Origin: JANXQG01 sp037147235
GTDB taxonomy: Bacteria > Planctomycetota > Planctomycetia > Pirellulales > Thermoguttaceae
Reading direction: 5' to 3'
Assembly: GCA_037147235.1 (NCBI GenBank)
Contig: JBAWVO010000081.1
Span: 1 to 22,723 of the forward strand
Length of the DNA: 22,723 nt
Under the pieces are notes generated by a model. The model was not told the DNA's origin. It saw only the letters and a list, made by a program, of their open reading frames with translations, and did no database searches. The translations under genes were made by a program, and so were the position numbers. Below are positions 21,659 to 22,723 of this stretch, piece after piece. Position 1 is the first letter of the stretch; the number at the start of each line of letters is the position of its first letter.

Positions 21659-22723
21659 ATGAACCGCAGCAAACTAAAAACCTACGCCCCCAAGGCCCGT
21701 CGTGACTTCATCCGTGCGATGACGGATCGGGCGGCTATTTATGGGCTGACCGAGAGCACGTTTGAACCGGTCACGGAGGAAGGCGACATAGCGGTTATCG
21801 CCGGTAAGGCACATCCTTTCTCCGTAGCCGCCAAACGGAGGTTGCTCGATGAACGAGTCAAGCGACTAGGCTTTCATCAGGTCATGGAGGCTTGTGCCTA
21901 CACATGGTTCAACCGGTTTGCTGCCATCCGGTTCATGGAACTCCACGGCTACCTCGACCACGGCTACCGGGTGCTCTCGGGAGCAAAACCAACTACGGAA
22001 GACAAATCAACCACGGATAACACAGAAGACACGGATAGGAAAGGCTATTCTTCTTCATCTGTGAAATCCGTGTCATCCGTGGTCACTCTTCCCGAAATCC
22101 TCCTCCATGCCGAACACGTTGATTTCCCCGGCCTCGATAAGAATAAAGTCATCGAACTCAAGCTGGATGGCACCAGGGAGGCGGAACTTTACCGGATGCT
22201 CTTAATTGCCCAGTGCAACGCCCTGCACTCGGCCATGCCGTTTCTGTTTGAAAAGATTGATGACGAGACGGAACTGCTCCTGCCCGACAACCTGTTGCAC
22301 TCGGATTCACTTATCCGGCAATTGGTCAACGAGATCGATGAAGCCGATTGGCAGCCGGTCGAAATCATCGGCTGGATCTACCAGTTCTATATTTCCGAGA
22401 AGAAGGACGAGGTGATCGGGAAGGTTGTCAAGAGCGAGGACATTCCGGCCGCCACGCAGCTTTTTACGCCCAACTGGATTGTCAAGTATCTTGTCCAGAA
22501 CAGCTTGGGGCGGCTTTGGCTGGAACATCATCCCGATTCGCCACTGAAGGCGAAGATGGAATACTACATCGAGCCTGCGGAACAGACGCCGGAAGTCCAA
22601 GAGCAGTTGAAGGAGATCGTTCGGCAGAGAGTTTTGACCACGGATAACACGGATAACACGGATGCGACAGATAAGGAAGCCAAGCAGTCCACCACAATAT
22701 CTTCCTTATCCGTGCCTTCCGTG
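21659..22723 (+). CDS. pglX: BREX adenine-specific methyltransferase PglX (5' part, runs off window)
   Basis: The frame from ATG 21659 is open to the window edge (355 codons). It matches the N-terminal part of BREX-1 PglX: MNRSKLKTYAPKARRDFIRA, ACAYTWFNRFAAIRFMELHG (79-98), LLIAQCNALHSAMPFLFE, WQPVEIIGWIYQFYISEKKD, GKVVKSEDIPAATQLFTPNW and KMEYYIEPAEQTPEVQEQL. PglX methylates host DNA at adenines as the self mark and is needed for phage exclusion. The catalytic LDPACGSGH and NPPY motifs would come after the window end. Two stretches do not belong to the family: residues 117-142 (TTDNTEDTDRKG...SVKSVSSVV) and 327-355 (TTDNTDNTDATDKEAK...SLSVPSV). Both are translated ACACGGAT palindromic repeats inserted in frame. 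The upstream repeat arm leaves no Shine-Dalgarno. Confidence 0.93.
   Translation, partial: MNRSKLKTYAPKARRDFIRAMTDRAAIYGLTESTFEPVTEEGDIAVIAGKAHPFSVAAKRRLLDERVKRLGFHQVMEACAYTWFNRFAAIRFMELHGYLDHGYRVLSGAKPTTEDKSTTDNTEDTDRKGYSSSSVKSVSSVVTLPEILLHAEHVDFPGLDKNKVIELKLDGTREAELYRMLLIAQCNALHSAMPFLFEKIDDETELLLPDNLLHSDSLIRQLVNEIDEADWQPVEIIGWIYQFYISEKKDEVIGKVVKSEDIPAATQLFTPNWIVKYLVQNSLGRLWLEHHPDSPLKAKMEYYIEPAEQTPEVQEQLKEIVRQRVLTTDNTDNTDATDKEAKQSTTISSLSVPSV
22010..22083. repeat. Palindromic ACACGGAT element inside pglX (first)
   Basis: The left arm (22010-22037) carries ACCACGGAT and related 9-mers, the right arm (22058-22083) the reverse complement ATCCGTGTCATCCGTGGT. Both arms are in the pglX frame (TTD-NTE-DTD and SV-KSV-SSV) and no stop arises. 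It sits between HGYLDHGYRVLS and LPEILLHAEHV. Confidence 0.88.
22637..22723. repeat. Palindromic ACACGGAT element inside pglX (second, cut by window end)
   Basis: Left arm 22637-22663 is three clean 9-mers (ACCACGGAT AACACGGAT AACACGGAT). From about 22700 the reverse arm begins (CTTCCTTATCCGTGCCTTCC) and is cut by the window edge. The frame remains open. It follows KEIVRQRVL, just before where LDPACGSG is expected. Confidence 0.82.

Overview
The window looks like accessory DNA from a bacterium with a planctomycete-like gene repertoire (Gemmata/Pirellula-type). That guess rests on the mix of families: GxxExxY protein, ARPP-1/DUF6569, DUF2293, long TPR lipid-export-type proteins, small lipoproteins, and a primase-helicase with MerR-type helper. 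The G+C content is moderately high and Shine-Dalgarno use is variable. No rRNA, tRNA or marker gene is present, so the taxon is an inference.

Layout. (1) 1-3020: a mobile-element replication module. It has a prim-pol/RepA-like primase-helicase (518-2581, minus), a MerR/AlpA-like small DNA-binding protein (2749-2943, minus), and, directly after the primase stop codon, a dense array of about 11 copies of TGGCGAGAAA in both orientations. The array folds into three successive hairpins (288-516). (2) 3103-4579: a small plus-strand cluster with an unknown protein, an HD-domain phosphohydrolase and a 36-residue membrane peptide. (3) 4551-7312: short cargo genes, each with a recognisable sigma70-type promoter. 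These are a lipoprotein, a secreted protein made of six 20-residue repeats, a lipoprotein signal peptide stopped right after the lipobox cysteine, and three small hypotheticals. (4) 7474-10503 (minus): DUF2293, two paralogous TPR proteins separated by a decayed alpha/beta hydrolase, and a 56-residue zinc-ribbon protein. (5) 10673-11435 (minus): a C_GCAxxG_C_C redox-type protein and a GlsB/YeaQ membrane protein. (6) 11738-15029 (plus): an internally duplicated hypothetical, another hypothetical, an ARPP-1 protein and a WYL-domain regulator, closed by a 15-bp perfect hairpin. (7) 15543-22723 (plus): a BREX type-1-like phage-defence operon.

The BREX operon reads: putative EVE-like/PD-(D/E)XK nuclease, brxA (DUF1819), brxB (DUF1788), brxC (1193-residue ATPase), a GxxExxY gene, and the 5' part of pglX, which runs off the window. 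pglZ and brxL/lon would be expected beyond the right edge. The WYL protein is a plausible BrxR-type regulator.

The most striking signal is a family of palindromic repeats built from the 9-mer AACACGGAT. It flanks the GxxExxY gene and also occurs twice inside the pglX reading frame. Because the unit is 9 bp, both arms stay open and are translated as TTD-NTD-NTD... and SV-rich segments at what should be linker positions of the methyltransferase. This resembles in-frame palindromic elements known from Rickettsia, here sitting in a defence gene. The second strong signal is the three-hairpin iteron-like array next to the primase-helicase.
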